Shown: piece after piece, positions 38,343-52,728 of the stretch
Layout of the letters: every line of letters begins with the position of its first letter
Numbering within the stretch: the first letter of the stretch is position 1
DNA from: Rhizaria sp. SCN 62-66
Taxonomy: Eukaryota; Rhizaria, unplaced
Assembly (NCBI GenBank): GCA_001724265.1
Contig: MEDY01000025.1
Span: 62,001-126,000, forward strand
Length of the DNA: 64,000 bases
Direction of reading: 5' to 3'
Notes under the pieces: generated by a model
Told to the model about the DNA's origin: nothing
Databases searched by the model: none
What the model saw: only the letters and a program-made list of their open reading frames with translations
Made by a program: the position numbers and the translations under genes

Positions 38343-41300
38343 GCATCACAGTCGTTGCCATTGCTAGTCAAGTGACTCTGTTGCTGATCAGCAGGGCTAG
38401 TCGCAGCGGCAGCAGAGGGGTCAATGGCCCTTGCGGCGGCTACCATCACACGGACAGGCTCTATGGGCCACTCTGCACAAGCGGGGCTTACACTCGCCGC
38501 AGCCTTGCTGCCGTTGTTGCTGGCATCCGTCGCAGCGACTACGAGAGCAAGTGCTGCGCACCGACGCATTGCAGAAGTCGCCTGGGACAAAGACGACACC
38601 ACCACCGCAGTCGCCTCGGCGTCGGCCTCAGCCTTCGCCTTAGCGGCAGCGGCAGCGGCGGCACGTTTTGCCTCGGCGTCGGCCAGCGCGGCGGCCTTCG
38701 CTACCTCCGCCTCTGCCTCTGCCTCTGCCTCAGCGTCGCCGTTGCCGTTGCCGTAGGCGTCAGGGGAGCTACGACCAGGAGAGTTGCCGCCGCCGTCCAT
38801 TACCAGTGGTTTGTTGGCGCCAACAGCCGCCGCTCTGGGGGTAGGAGCCTGGCTTGGAGCCTGGCTGTGAACTCGGCTGTGGTAGTTCCCCGCTTTCGTC
38901 GCCGTTTTACTGGCGTTGCGCGCGCCGCCACTGCCCCTGCCGCTGCCGCCGCCGGCCAGCGCGTCGACGGCTGCAGCCACGGCTTCGTGGCCGCCTTGGC
39001 GTCCGCTCAACCCCGCGCCCACGGCCACCAGCAGCGCGTGCAGCGCGGAGGCGGCTTGAGTTAAATCGGCCAGGGAGTACACGGGGCGGGACAACAGCTC
39101 AATGAGGTCGGCATCCGGGTTATACAGCGCAGGGCTACTTCCATTGCACGAGCTACTTACATTCGCGGCGCTGGGACTCGCGGCGGTGTCACGACCAATT
39201 GTACTTGAGCTGTCGTTGTTACCAGCAGAAGAATCAGCCTCAACACACACGTTTGCCGCTTCAGCGACGCTAGCGCCCGTGACCATCGCGAGATTGGCCA
39301 CGAAATTTTCACTGGCGACGGGTCCCAGCCCTAGGGGGCGCGCCGCGCCCAGCGCCAGCGCCAGCGCCAAAGTGCGCGCCCTTTCAGCACCGTTCACACT
39401 GGCACTCGGCTCCCTCGTACTGTTCCTGCTCGTCGCGTTGTCGCTGCTGTTGCTGTTATTGTTATTGTTGTTGTCGTTGCTAGCATTGGCAAGGTCGTTG
39501 GCGTTCGCGGCGAGCGTCAACACATGTGACAGCGCCTCCGTCTGCAGCCGCGCCCACCACCTGGGTCCGCCCCCGCCGGCACTCGACGCGCCGACACCCG
39601 AGCCGCCGCCGCCACCGCCGGTGGAACTGCTGGTATTTGCACCTGAAGCACCACCGGCGACGGTAGCGCTAATGAACGGCCGCAGGAGCTGCTGTCGGAC
39701 CGAAAGCGTCCACCCGGGGCGCGCCGTGTTGCTGCTGCTGCCGCCTGTGGAGGAATATACGGACACAGATGCCGACGCAGAAGGCGACTGTGCCGGCGGC
39801 GGCGAGGGCGACAGTGTGCTCAGACTAAGACCAGGACGAGTGGCGTCTAAGTGGGTACTTACACGCAGCGCACTGCCGTCGCCGTCAGCCAGCTTGCTCC
39901 GCCCATCGGCTTCAGCGGCCGCCCGCTCAGCCGCTGCGACCGCGGCCGCCCTCGCCGCCGCTGCTGCCGCGGCCGCTGCCGCGGCCGCGGCCGCCGCGCG
40001 CGCGTAGGTGGCGGCGGCCCGGGCTCGCGCGAGGCGGCGGTGCCAGGTGATGGCGACCCGCGATCGCATACGGCCCGCGGCGGCCGAAACGCGGGCCAAG
40101 AGGCGGACGACGGGAGTGCTGTCGCGGCGGGCGAGCAGGGCGAGGACGTGCGCCCACCGTAGTAGCGGCGGACGCTGCGCAATCGTAGACTGCGCAGTTG
40201 ACGTATGTGACTGTGCGATGGAGCCCTGCTGAAGAGAAGACTGCTGCGCCGAGAGACTGTGCGCAGCTGCTGCCGAATGAGAGTGACCGTGGTCGTGGGG
40301 AGGAAAAGCGGGGTTCGAGGGGACTGGGACTGTCGCAACGGTGGCAGCGGAAGCGGTGAAGACTGGGTGAGAGTCGTACTGGTACACGACGCCTGCCCGG
40401 CGCCGGTGGGCTGTCAGACGCGCCGCGCGGGCGGCGATGGAGCCCGGCGCGGCGGCGTCGGTGCTGTAGAGCGCCACCAGAGAGCTAGTTGCACTGGCTG
40501 CGCTGGCAGAAGTCGTGAGGGCAGGAGACTGGGTGGCGACGACGGCTGATGAGAGAAATGCCGCGGGTTGAGTGTCAAGGGTGACGGCTGATGAGAGCGA
40601 GGTCGATGGAGGAGGGAGCAAGCCTGGCAGTGACGACGATGCTGAGAGGGGTGAGGCATGTGCTACAAACTGAGAAGAGGCTGACAGAGACGCGGAGTCA
40701 GTGGGGGATGCAAGTGGCGCGTGCACAACAATAGGAGTGGGACCAACGTTGCGTGACTCGCCCTCTGTCTCAGCCGCGGAGGCTGCGGCGGCTGCCTGCG
40801 CCAAGACGGCGCGCGTGTGGCGTTTGTGGCAGTAGAGGCAGTCCAAGGCGTGGTTGCGATGGTAGCCGAACAGCTCATCGCCATTGTCGCCACCGATGGC
40901 GCTACTGAGACCGGCACTGCCGCTGACGCCATTGACAGCCGCGTTGGTGTGATTAAAAGCGTTAGAGATTACGGTGATGTCAGCGACACCGAAGGCGGAT
41001 AAGGGGCCATCGGGGTGACTGAGAGCTGGGTGACTGTGGGCAGCCATCGCGGCGCTGTGGCAGCGGCAGGTGCAGTGCGCAGACTGACTCACTTGTTGTT
41101 GTTGTGCGAGGAGGGAGACTGTAGTGAGATCAACTGCAGAGTAAGGGAAACCACCAGTGCCACTTTGTCCACAAACAGGGCTCACTGAAACGGAGTTACG
41201 GCCAACGCCGTTCGTGTTGGTCGCGGAGCAGGTGATCTTGCTCGTCGTGTCAACCATAGCAATGCTCTTGCAATTGCTTGACTCCGGGAAGTTTGACTCT

Positions 41301-44300
41301 GAGGAGTTTGACTCGCAGTCGTCAGAGTCCGAGGCGAATGGCCCCGCCGGCAGCGACTGCGCCACAGGAAACAAACCAACCACGACTCTCTCGCCCACAC
41401 TTACACTGCCGCCCGCCCCAGAAGTACTTAGACTCTGGGCAGTATTCGCGTTACTGACACCCGACAGACAACAACAACCACAGCCACTTACACTGTGCAT
41501 TGCTCCCACAGCAGCGCTGGTGCTGCTGCTGCTGTACGCAGAGTTGATACTGCTACTGCTGCTGACACTGGCGCAGTGCGCCGCAGCGGCCGGCAGCGTC
41601 CGCGCCCGCCTGCGCAGAGCCGCTAGCCGGGCAGGGGCGACCGTGAGCAGGCGGCAGTGCGCCGCGGTGGGGCGAGCGGACCGGACGGGCGGCGGCGGTC
41701 GCAGCGCCGGCAGCGAGGGCTGCTCACACAGCGTCGCCTCGCAGCTAGAGAACGCAGCGGTTGTCGTGTTGTTAGACTGGGGTCGCGGCGGCGCCAGCGC
41801 CATCCGCCAAGCGATAAGGAACGGTGCGTGCGCAGTGAGGGACAGCACATCAGTGAGCAAAGTTAAACCGCATTGCTCAGCGGAGACTGTGGGAACGGCA
41901 GCACGAGTGATTGGCGTCATAGCACCGGCGGCGTTGCTCATGGTCACCGGACGAGGGGCCGCAGTCGTCGTGCTTGCAATCGCGCTCAAAAGGGTTATAC
42001 TAGTGGCCGTAGAGGTGTCAGAGCGCTGACTGTTGTTGCCTATCTTCGTGCAATTTTCGTTATCCTTGCTGTTGTTACGGCTACGATAGCGTTCGTCGCG
42101 GTTGCGAGATGTTGGTGTGTCGGCGTCACTGGCGGGGACGAGCACGCGCGCAGCCTTATACTCCCGTTCAGCCTCCACATCCGTATCGTTTTTGTCGTCA
42201 TCACTTCTAGTCTCAGCATCGACACCGTGTTGAGGATTAGCAGTAGACTTGGCACGACTGCTGCTGCCGCCGCCGCGGTTGCTACTACGGCGCGCAACAC
42301 GGATCCACTTGTTTTGCTCGTCACACCACTCGAACTTGCTGCCACCAGGGTTGTCTTTGGTGCTGTTGGGGCTCATCATCGACGCGTTAACATGCTTAGG
42401 AGCGCCGTCAGCAATACTAATACCGTCGTTATCGGTGTCATAGTGACTGCTGCGACGCGACGCCGCGCTATCTGTGTTGGTGTCTACGTATGCGTTGCTG
42501 TTTCCTTTCTTCTTGCTGAGACTGTTACTGCTGTTGCGGACAATGCCCGACACAGAGTCGTCGCCGATCGCAATAGCGTCGTCATCGTTGCCGTCATTGT
42601 CGTCATCGTTGAGCACTAACGAGTCGTCACGGCCAATGCCGCCACCATTCTCATCGTCATCGTCATCGTCATCATCGTCATTGCCACCGCCGTCATCGCC
42701 GTCGTCGTCGTCGTCGTCATCCTCGTCACAACTCAGCTCACTGTCCTCTGCAGCGAGATCAGCCGCGCTGGCACCTATGACAGCGACGCCACCGCCGCCA
42801 TTACCCACGGTCACGCCGCTGCCCTTGCCACCAGGCTGGCCGCCCTCGCCCTCCCCGGCGGCGCCCGCGGCGAGATGACCGTGAGCGGCACGAGTACCGC
42901 GTCCGTCGCCGCTGCCGCACAGCGCTCGCGCGAGCGCGATGCTGCCGCTGCCGCCCTCGCCAACGGCGGCCGCCGCCGCGACCCCGGCCGTGACCGCCGC
43001 GGCGGCCGCGGCAGTGGCGGCGGAGGCGGCGAGAGCGGAAGCGGCGGCGGCGGACGCGCGTTGAGCTCGTAGCCGCGTTGCAGTGGCGGCTGCGGCGGCT
43101 GCGGCTGCGGCGGCAGCGGCGGCGGCGACAACGCTGCCACGGACTGGGGTGCCAGCAGCCTTCGCGACCTTGGCAGCAGCAGCAGCAGCAGCAGTGGAGG
43201 CAGCGGGGACAGTGTTCTTGGCGTTAATACTGTTGTTGTTCTCTATGAGTGGGACAGGCGCAGGCAAACGCGCGTGTTGCTGGGTCGGGGTGCTTACACT
43301 CGCTGTGTTAGCACTTACAATCGGCGACGAGAGCGCTTGCGACAAAGACTGAGACTGAGACTGAGACCTTGATTGTGTCTGTGAGGGCGAGTGTGACTGT
43401 GCGAGCAGCGACTGAGGAGAGCGATTGACTATGGTGGTTACACCGGCCTTAGGGGTACTTACATCGCCAGCAGCCGTGCCATGCTCGGCATTGTCCTTAT
43501 CACTGTTTTCGCCGTCCTTGTTAGAACTCAACATCTGTCGTTTCGTATTGCCACCCAGTACAGCGCCAGTATCACCGCCATCAGCAGTTAGAAGCGACTG
43601 CGGTTCAGGCCCTTGCCCAGAGCTAGAGCTGAAGGTAGGTCCGTGAACACTCCCGTCGCCAGGGTGTGTGAGAGTTGCAGGTGCGAACGACGATGACTTA
43701 GTGAGCTCATGGAGCGGCGAGTACACTTCGTCATTTACCGTACTATCGTCAGCACCACTGCCCTCAAAACGCTTGACATCTAAGTACCTCGCCGAGTGTA
43801 AGGGTGTCGGGTCCCGCGACACAACGACGTGTGCGTGCGAAATCGGCGACGTCAGCTCAAGTGCAAGCTCTGATCTAAGTGCCAGCGAATCGCCGCCCTC
43901 AGCAGCTGGAAGTACCCCGCCACCCGGTGTGAGTAACTCCCCACTAGGCGTCTCACTGCCACTCTGCATATCTCTTGCAGTGCTGACACTCGAGCTGCTG
44001 TTGGCGCTGATACCTGCAGACTGCGACTGCGGGGAAGTTAAGCCGCCTGTACTCACTTGACGTGACCTCGCAATCTCGTTCCGTAACTGCATTTGCTGCA
44101 TCTGCTGCATCTGCTGCTGCTGTTGTTGCTGCTGCTTTACAGTACTTGCGGTCAGATTAACACCGGACCCAGAGGGTTTTGTACCAGTCAACGTCTTACT
44201 CTGTGTCGTGACATTTGCGCCCGCGTTTGTATCCCCTGAAGCAGCAGCAGGAGACTTGCTCGGCAACGCTTTCGTTGCCTTGCCACCCGGGGTGGTTACG

Positions 44301-47300
44301 CCTTTGCTCTGCGTCTTAGACTGCGCCTGTGCCTTTGACTGAACTTGCGATTGTGCCTGTGCTTGAGACTGCGGCGACTGTGCTTGTGGCTGTTTCACCG
44401 CCAACGCCCGGGCCCACACGGCGCCCAGCGCATGCGCACCGGTCAGGGCCCACAGTCGCACCGCACCGCTGTCCCAACCGCTGGGACAGTCAGGAGCACC
44501 ACGTTCACAGTCAATCGACTGATCGGGGTCGCCAACAGCAGTCGACTGCTCACGGTCACCATTGGGTGATGGCTGCACACGGTCACCGTTACTAGTCACA
44601 GCGATCGAGTTGTCGTCGTCGTCGTTGTTGTTGGTGTTGTTGTTGTTGCTCTTGGAGTTTGCCACCGCTGTCCAGGCTTGGTGCCCCCTCAGCAGTGACA
44701 ATGCAGTCACACGGACTGGCTTACTGTTCGTAGTACGGGTACTCGAGCTGACTGGGGGCGCAGTCGCAGGTTTCGCCACAGACTCTGTATCGGTGCTTGT
44801 GGCGGGGACTGCTGCCGCTGCTGCAGTTGTTGTTTTCTGACTGACCGGAGGCACCATCATCGCCCACAGAGACTGCGCTGCAATCATGAGTCCGCGGGCA
44901 GCAACCGGGTTCCCTCCCGTTTGACCTCCGTCGTTGCTCGTGATAGAATCACTCGCACTGCCATTGAGACTGGCGTGGCCAATACTGGGAGAGCTGATGT
45001 GTCGGGGCACTGCGCTCGCCAAGGCGGCTTTCATTAGCTCCACCGCGATAGTTAAGCCACCCGGGTGCATTTGCAGAGGCTGCAGCCGGCGCGCAGTCAC
45101 ACAACACATCACAGTCTTTGTCTTTGCAGTTGCTGCTGCTGCTGCTGTTGCTGTTGTTGCCGTCGTGTCGTTGATCGTGGTAAATGCATAGCAGTACACG
45201 AGTCCCCAGCCTGCGGCGTCGCCGGTGTTCACGGCCACACCCTGTTCACGGTCACCCCCGCCGACGACAGTCCTGGACGTCGCGCTCAGAGTCGCCACGC
45301 TTTCGTCGCCACCAGAAGCAGCGTCCGCATCGCCACTAGGCGCTGTCACGGCGCGGGGGAGGCGGAAGGGGCAGCAGCAAGCGTGCTCACAGCCACTCGC
45401 TGCACTGACACTGCCGCTCGAGTGGTAGCCCGAGCTCTCTGACTGTGACTGGGAGTGGTGGGACGACTGTGATGGAGTGTGTAGCCACAGACCACTCATC
45501 CCTTCCGCGCTCACAGTTACATCGTAATGATCGTCGTCGTCATAGTCGTTGCCGTCAAGACGACTGCGATCGCTCGAGAGACTGTGATCACCCACGGTGG
45601 AGTGACCGTGAGCGACGGAGTGACCGTGAGCATCTGAGTGACTGTGGGCATCTGAGTGACCGTGGGCATCTGAGTGAGCGTGAACAGCAGCAGTCAGCGG
45701 CAACGGCATCGCAGGGCAGTGCACAACTCCTCCGGCGGCGTCGCCCCCGCCCACGGCAGCCGTCGCGATCGCCACAGCCATCGCCGACGCCGCGGCGGCG
45801 GCGGCAGCCGAGGCCGCAGCAGTGGCGGCGGCGGCGGCGGCGACGGCGGCGGCGGTGGCGGCGGCAGCAGCGGTTGCGCCCGCTCCTAGCGTTGATGTTG
45901 AAGTGGCACCCTTGGACTGGGTGGTCTTGCTGTTGGTCTTAGACTGGTAGTTGGTGGGGTGAGAGTCTGTCAGCTGAGTCGAATAACCATCGTTAGGACC
46001 ACCGTTGTGAGAGTTCGCATGATTGCAGATACAAGCAGCAGCAGCTGCGGCAGAGCTATTGTCACTGGGAGTGGCGTTAACACCGCTGCCGCTGCTGCTG
46101 CTGCTGCTGTTGTTGTTAACATTGCTACTCCCACTGCGACTGGGGAGTCCGCATCCGTAGCAAACAGCTGCATTGAAAGCCATGTGGTTGCTGTTCTTGT
46201 TGTTAAACAGTCTCGTCGGGTTCAGCGCCGCCGCCTGTGCACCGCCCATAACATCAGTGTAAGTACCCTGCTGCGGCGAGGTGTAAGTGTCTCTCGAGTC
46301 GCCGCCGCCCTCAGCCGCGTCTGGGTGCAGCATCGGCGGTTGCGACGCCACGGTGGCCAGTCTAAGTACCTTCTTGGCGTGTAAGGGTGCCTTGGCGCGG
46401 TGCCGCATGCCGGTCAGGCCGGTGAGTAATCCTTCTACTCCCGCTGCCGCTGACGCTGCAGCAGTCGTCAGGTCCCTCGATGCTGATGCAGAGGCAGAGG
46501 AAAATGCTGTGGCCGAGGCAGAGACAGGAGAATCGCTACGAGTAGTCGTCGAGTTTGCGATGCCATTATTATTGCTGCTGTTGTTGTTGTTTTTCTTGTT
46601 CGTATTGAATAACAAAGGACACACATCCGCCCATGAGATACCCCACTCACGGTCACCGTCATTGCCACCGCCACCGTTGCAGTCAACCCAGTCAACATCA
46701 TTGTCACTGCCACTGCCACTGCCAACACCGTTGCTGGTGTTGAAGCTAGTCGCCGGTGCTTTCGCCTTTATCGCGGCTAAACGGAGCTTCTTCGTGACGG
46801 CAAGCAGCAACTGCACCAGCAGCGGATCTGGCAAGGCCGCCCCCGCACAAAGCACTACCCTCGCTACCACGGCGTCTTCGGCGACCTCAGCAGAACCCAG
46901 GCCGCCGCCGCCTGCTGCGGAAGGTGAGCCGCCACGCCGGTAGAGCTCTGGGGGCCCGCAGCAGAGACAGCCGTCAAGCGACAGCAATCTCCGTGACACT
47001 GCTGGCTTCGGCAGCAGCAGCAGTCCAGCAGAAGGAGCAGAAGTAAGGGTCGCCTCAGGTGTAGGTGTCGCACTCGGTGTAAGCGCCGCCGGTGTAAGTG
47101 CCGCCGCGAGTATCGGCGGCACCCGTGGGTGGCACGGGCATAGCAACCCCCGGGACGCGCCCAATAGCAGGAGCCATGCGGCGGCCGCGGGGGACACCGG
47201 CATCGCGAGCGGCCACTCTTGCTGCGTCTGCGTCTGTGACCGTGACAGCGCCTGTAACTGTGTTTGTGGTGGCGGCGGCGGTGGGGGTGGCGGAGCGAGC

Positions 47301-47749
47301 AGAGGCAGCAGAGGAGAGTGTTTGTGTAGCGCAGTCGCAAACGTATACGCTGCGTTGGCGTCATGATAGCACCGACCCAGCTTCATCGCAGCAGCAGCGG
47401 TCAGCGCGGTGATGCGAGAGCGAGAGCTGGAGCTGGAGTGCAACTGCGAGCCAGAGCAAGAGCCAGAGCCAGAGGCAGCAGTGTCAGTGGTGTTTGAGTC
47501 GTCGTCGTTGTTGTAGTGAACTTGTTGTTTGCGGCTCGCAGCAGCGGGCGGCGGCAGTGGCGGGCCGTGCACCCTGTCGACCGCGCTCAACGCGCTCTCG
47601 CAGACGCCAGCAGATGTCTGCGCTGCCGCGCAGCCAGAGTCAGGGCCGCTGGAGTGACCGTGAGGGTGACCGTGGGCGGGGGCGGAGGGAGGGGGCGGCT
47701 GTGTCGGCCGCTGGAGGAGTTGCTGCCTGCCGTCGCTGGGGGGCGGCAT
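36869..47749 (-). CDS. Giant low-complexity protein, function unknown
   Basis: Single uninterrupted exon of 3,627 codons, stop TAA. The first ATG is at 47749; the frame upstream offers only a GTG. I recognise no domain. The more ordered islands are AMKLGRCYHDANAAYTFATA near the N terminus, VVARVVLCAGAALPDPLLVQ, LLTDVLSLTAHAPFLIAWRM, a small Cys/His cluster HALDCLYCHKRHTR, RWAHVLALLARRDSTPVVR, ALALVVAATDASNN and a basic Gln-rich C terminus. Between them lie poly-Ala, poly-Asn, poly-Gln, a long Asp-rich stretch and a tandem His-Gly-His-Ser array. The ordered islands are helix-like, which could fit an alpha-solenoid scaffold, but that is a guess. The dispersed DNA words of this genome are frequent in it. 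Coding status is secure from length and composition. Confidence 0.85.
45598..45692 (-). repeat. Tandem array of GTGACCGTGAG-type units (His-Gly-His-Ser-Asp-Ala)
   Basis: About five degenerate 18-bp units in the giant minus-strand gene. Read on the coding strand they give alternating AHGHSD. The core matches the dispersed word CTCACGGTCAC. Confidence 0.85.
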
Positions 47750-48204
47750 CGCAGTCACAAAGCGCGGTCAGCGGCTCTTAAGCAACGGGTGCGGTGTGGA
47801 GGGAAGAAAAGCACACGCTTGGCTGTTGAGATGAAGTGGCGCGAGCGTGTGTCACGCTGACAGAGAGAGCTGCGTGAGGCGAGAGACGTAGGCCGGGAGA
47901 GGGGAGGCGTCTGGGAGGTGAGTTGTTGCCGGTAAGAAATATAATTTTGAAAATGTTATTAACACGCACAGAAAGAACTCGTGGTACTGAAACGCACTCT
48001 GCTTACGGAGAGTGGTGTTCGATATCTTATGTTTTCGAGAGGACGAAGTGTCCGGACGAGTTGGTGGCCACAGTCGGGAACTTTGAATGAGGTGTGATTT
48101 GAATAGCAAATATATAACCACATAGACCGTCAAGCACGTATGGGACACAATCTTGCGATTTAGTTTGCTTACAAATTATTGTTTTTCTTTTTAATTCACT
48201 TGAC
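47750..48204. promoter_or_regulatory. Divergent promoter between two giant genes
   Basis: 455 bp between start codons facing away from each other, so it is likely a shared or back-to-back promoter. AT-rich in its central part. No consensus element that I can name. Confidence 0.5.
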
Positions 48205-51200
48205 ATGTCCGTTAACGCTCTAGCCCAGACTCGCGAGGTTTCTCTCCGCTGCAGTAACGCCTCGCCCCGCATCCCCGCGTCGTTCCCAGCGAGCCCTGTC
48301 TCCCCGATGGGCCAATACGCCTCCACCGCGGGTCACGCCGGCGCGTTGCACAGTCCCGGCACCCCTGCGCAGACCGGCCGCCTCCGCCTCGCATCATCGC
48401 CAGCGGGCCAGGCGCCGCTGGCCTTCCACTCGACCTCTGCCGTACGTCCCCTCACTTGCTCGTTATCTTTCGCGCACACAATGCGTCGTCGCAAGTCAGT
48501 TTATAAATAGCATAGAAATCACGCTAACATATCATTTTGTTGTGTTCTATTGTTTGAATATAGTCGCACCCATTGCACCTGGAGGTTTTTCTGCCGCCGC
48601 AGCCCTCCCCGCTCCTCAAAGCCACTTTCCCCCCCGCCGCCGCCGCCGCCGCCTCCGCCTCGTACTCCGCGGCGCTCGCGCTGCTGGCGCTGCTCGCGCG
48701 CGGAGCCGCGGCGGCGCAGAACGCGGGAGCATGCGTCACCGTTCTCGTGCATCCCCCGGCCTTGACCCCAGGTGCGAGCGCAGAGGCCGATAGCTCAATC
48801 CATTACTATCGCCACTTGAACCCTCATCACAGCATTACAGGCAGCAGCACCATAAGCAGCAGCAGCAACAGCAACATCAGCAGCAGCAGCAACGCCCACG
48901 TTAGATCTACTATCGGCGGCAACTCCGACGCGATTGAGGCTGCACCGGTGGCGGCAGCCAATTTCGCCGCAGACCGCCGCTACCACGGTCTCCTCACAGC
49001 CCACGGTCACTCCGCTCACGGTCACTCTCAGAGCCAGAGTCAGGCCGAGGCAGCGGTTGCAGCGGCGGCCGCGGCGGCTCTGGCGGCTCGGCTGGCGCAG
49101 GCGCGGACGGCCTATGACGCCGCCACCGCAAGTGCGACCACAAACGCAAACGCCTCCGCGGCTACCACTGCCACCGCCACTGCTGCTGCTGCCGCCGCCA
49201 CGACTGCGAATGGAACAGCACCAGCTTCATCTGGCGCCGCGAATGCGAGCGTCAACGGCGGCAACATCCCTGCTCATGCGCCTGCTACGAACGCGACCGC
49301 GATGACTACGGGTGCGATGACTGCGAGCTCGAATGTGACTGTCAGTGCTGCCATGGTGGTGGCGGCTGAGGCCCGGGGGGCGGCGACAGCGGCGGCGGCC
49401 GCGGCGGCTACTGCTGCTGCCAAAGCGGACGTTGCATTCCCTTTACCTGCAACGTTCTTGCCTCTTGCTTGCTTTACTAACAACAACAACATCAACGCTA
49501 GTACCACTGATAGTGAGACTGTAAGCAGCACGGGTTCTGCTGCAAATGTAAGTGCCAAGGGTACTTACACCGACTTGCTCTCCGCCCACAGCCGCTACGT
49601 CAAAGCGTATGGCCGTGAGCGCAGTGAGATCGCGTCGAAGTTAAGCCGCGTGCAGCCTAACATGGACGGTTATCTCCTCTGCTCTCTCCCCACCACAAAC
49701 TCGGCTGCGGTCGACAAAGAGGAGGATGATAATTCTGAGGACGCCTTTATCAGTGACGACGATATTGCGACTGCCTATGGTGCTACAGGTCATGTGAGCA
49801 GTCTCGTCCCTCACGTCTCCATGCCCTCGTGTCCGCCCCCCTTCGACCTCTCCCAGTGCGGCGGCCTGCCTTTACCGGCCTGGATGCGGCTTTACTTCAA
49901 AACACGCGACGCCGCTGCGCTGTACTGGCCGCTGTGGGCACTTACATCCAGTCTAAGTGCTGCGGCGCAGACGTCGGCGTCGAGTCTAAGTACCCCAGGC
50001 CCTGTGCTAATGACTGTGAACGGCTCTCGGTCACTTACCCTGCCCAACCTCAGTCTCTCTAGCACTTACAAGCACAGCGGCTTCAGTGCTAACGGTCTAA
50101 GTACCTCTTCGTTGAGTCTCAGGGACGCCAGCGACTGTGGGTTTTGCTGCTTACAAGGCTGCACAGACTGCGGACACGTCAACTCCAACTCTCCTAGCAA
50201 CAACGAGCAGCAACAGCAGCAGCAGCAGCCATATCAGGAGGATTTACTGTTTGCTGTGCCGATGCCAATCATCCCCTCAATCAACGCCCTTACCTCGAGC
50301 TCTAGCTCTGAGCAAGAGTCACTCTCTCAGGCCGCGAACGCGAATGCCAATACTGCGCCCGCCCCCACAGCGTTGTCCGTGGCGTCTGCGTCCCGGCGCC
50401 CGCCGCCGCAGCCGCCGGTGCTGCCGTCGCAGCTGCCGGCGACGCCGCTGTCCCTGGCGCTTTCTCTCGCGGTCGAGGTCTCAGTTGCACTCAAGAACAA
50501 CAACAGCAGCAACAACAACAACAGCAGCAGCGCCATTAGTAATAGCTCCACAACTGGTGGCGGTAGCTCTAATACGGCGGGTATGGGAGTGGGTAGCTCC
50601 GGGGTACTTACAGTCACGCAGCACCAGGCCCTTACATTCTCCCCGACTGAGCCCCTCACCCTGCACCCCTTACCTGCGCCTGCAGCGCCCTTACACGCAT
50701 CTAAGGGTGCACAGCCACATTCCCAGTTGCAGTCGCGGGTGCAGTCTGAGGGGCGTGCCTGGCTGCACACTGTCCCTGCCTCTGCCTCCGCCGTCGCCGC
50801 TGCTGCTGCCTTTGCGGCGGCACAGACGCTGACGGCTTTTGCGCGTGCTGTGAGTGTGGGCGCCTCTTACACCGGGCTAAGGGGTACTTACATGGGTGAG
50901 GACGAGGTACTTCGGCGCGCGTGGGCCGCTGCCCTCGCCTCAATTAGCGACACCACTACGGCTCACGGTCACTCTGCTGCTCGCAGTCACTCCGCTGATA
51001 ACAGCTACAGTGCGTTCTTCAGCAGTGACGACGACGACGGCGACGATGATGATGATGATGATCGCAAAACCGATTATAGCAACAATCACAGTCGGATTGC
51101 CAAGGCTAATCGTAACATGAACAAATTCGGCGTCAGTAACGGCGCTTACAACGCTGACAATACTAACGATGACTATGACAATGACAACAATAGTGACGGT

Positions 51201-52697
51201 TTTGCCGACGATATCAGCGGCGGCTTACGTTCCCGTCGCGGCGGCCTAACTTCCGTCCCCACCAAGTCAGTCCAAATGGCGACCCTCGGTCACAGCTCCC
51301 CCACGCCTCGCCTCACCACGACTGCAACTGGAGCTGGAGATGGCCTGACCCCGCAGCGGAGGCGGCAACAGCGCTCTGACCGCCGCCGCTGTCGCTGGCT
51401 CCTGGTTGCGGCGGCGCGGGCGGCGCTGAGGTGCGGCCTAACTTTGAGTGACCTCGCCGCCGCGAACCAGCAGTCTGCCGCGCTGAATGAGGAAGGGAAA
51501 GCAGAGACTGGTCTTCCTCCCCAGCGCCAACACGGTCACTCTCCTGCCGCTGCCGCTACGGTTACTGCCAGTGCCAGTGTTGCGGCAATGGAGATGGCAG
51601 CAGCTGCGAGGCTTGCAGGCCGCTCCGCTGATGCCGGTGTAAGTACCTCCCGTCTAAGTACACCTCGCCACATCGGCAGTGGTTCTGCCTCCTCTAAGGG
51701 TACCCCGTCATCTAAGGACCTTCTCACGACAACGACGGACAGAAAGGCTCAGTCTCCGTCTAACTCTAAGTACTCGCCCCCGTCTAAGGGTGCCCGCGCA
51801 GCCCGGTCGGCGGCCGCCTCGGCCGTCGCCGCCTCGGCCGCCGTGGAGCTGGCCGAGCGGCTCCGCGTTTTGATGGCACAGAGCAGTGGAAACAGCGATG
51901 ACGGCAACACAGCGACTACCAGTGCTCACGGTGGTAAGACGGTGGGTACACGTGGGACGCGTGGTGGTGACGGTACTGCTGACGTCACGATTCTCATCAC
52001 GGATTCCGATTCCGACTCTGTTGATTCTGACGCACCTAAGAGCAAGACAACTGCTAACAAGGGCAAGTCAAATACGGCTACTGCCAGCCGTGGCCGCTTA
52101 ACTTCCCCCGCCCAAGACGTTCTATACTACGAAGACTCCACCGACAGCAATGAAGATGAAGATTGCACTGGCAGTGACGATGACGCCAGTGCAGGCGCTG
52201 ACGATGCGTTGAGTGACATGAGTGTGCCGGATCTCACTGACAGCGGTGATGATGACAGCGACGACAGTGGCACTGACATCAAACCGAAGATCACTGCTCG
52301 CCTCAATAGCAAAGGTGCTTCTATCACTAGTGCAACTGCTGCGAACACTTTCAGGACTGCGTCTCAAGTGCAGGGCTTAGCGCCCCGCAACAGGGCCCCA
52401 TTGACTGTGGCTAACACTGTGCCGGCGGCAAACAATGTGACTGTGTCTAACACGATGGCGTCGAAGACCACAGGGTCTAAGAGCAATGTGACTGTGGGCA
52501 AGGCGACTGTGGGCAAAGGGCCGCTGCCTCCGCCGCCGCCGCCTCTGAACCCCACTGCTCCACCTAACAAGAGCCAGAGCCAGAGCCAGAGTCAAAGGCA
52601 GTCTGGGCCGTTACCCCCCGGCTCTGCTGCTGCCTTAGCTCAGGCACTTCGCTCACAACAACAACAAGAGCAACATCAACGTCCGTCTCAGCAGCAG

Positions 52698-52728
<31 letters not shown>

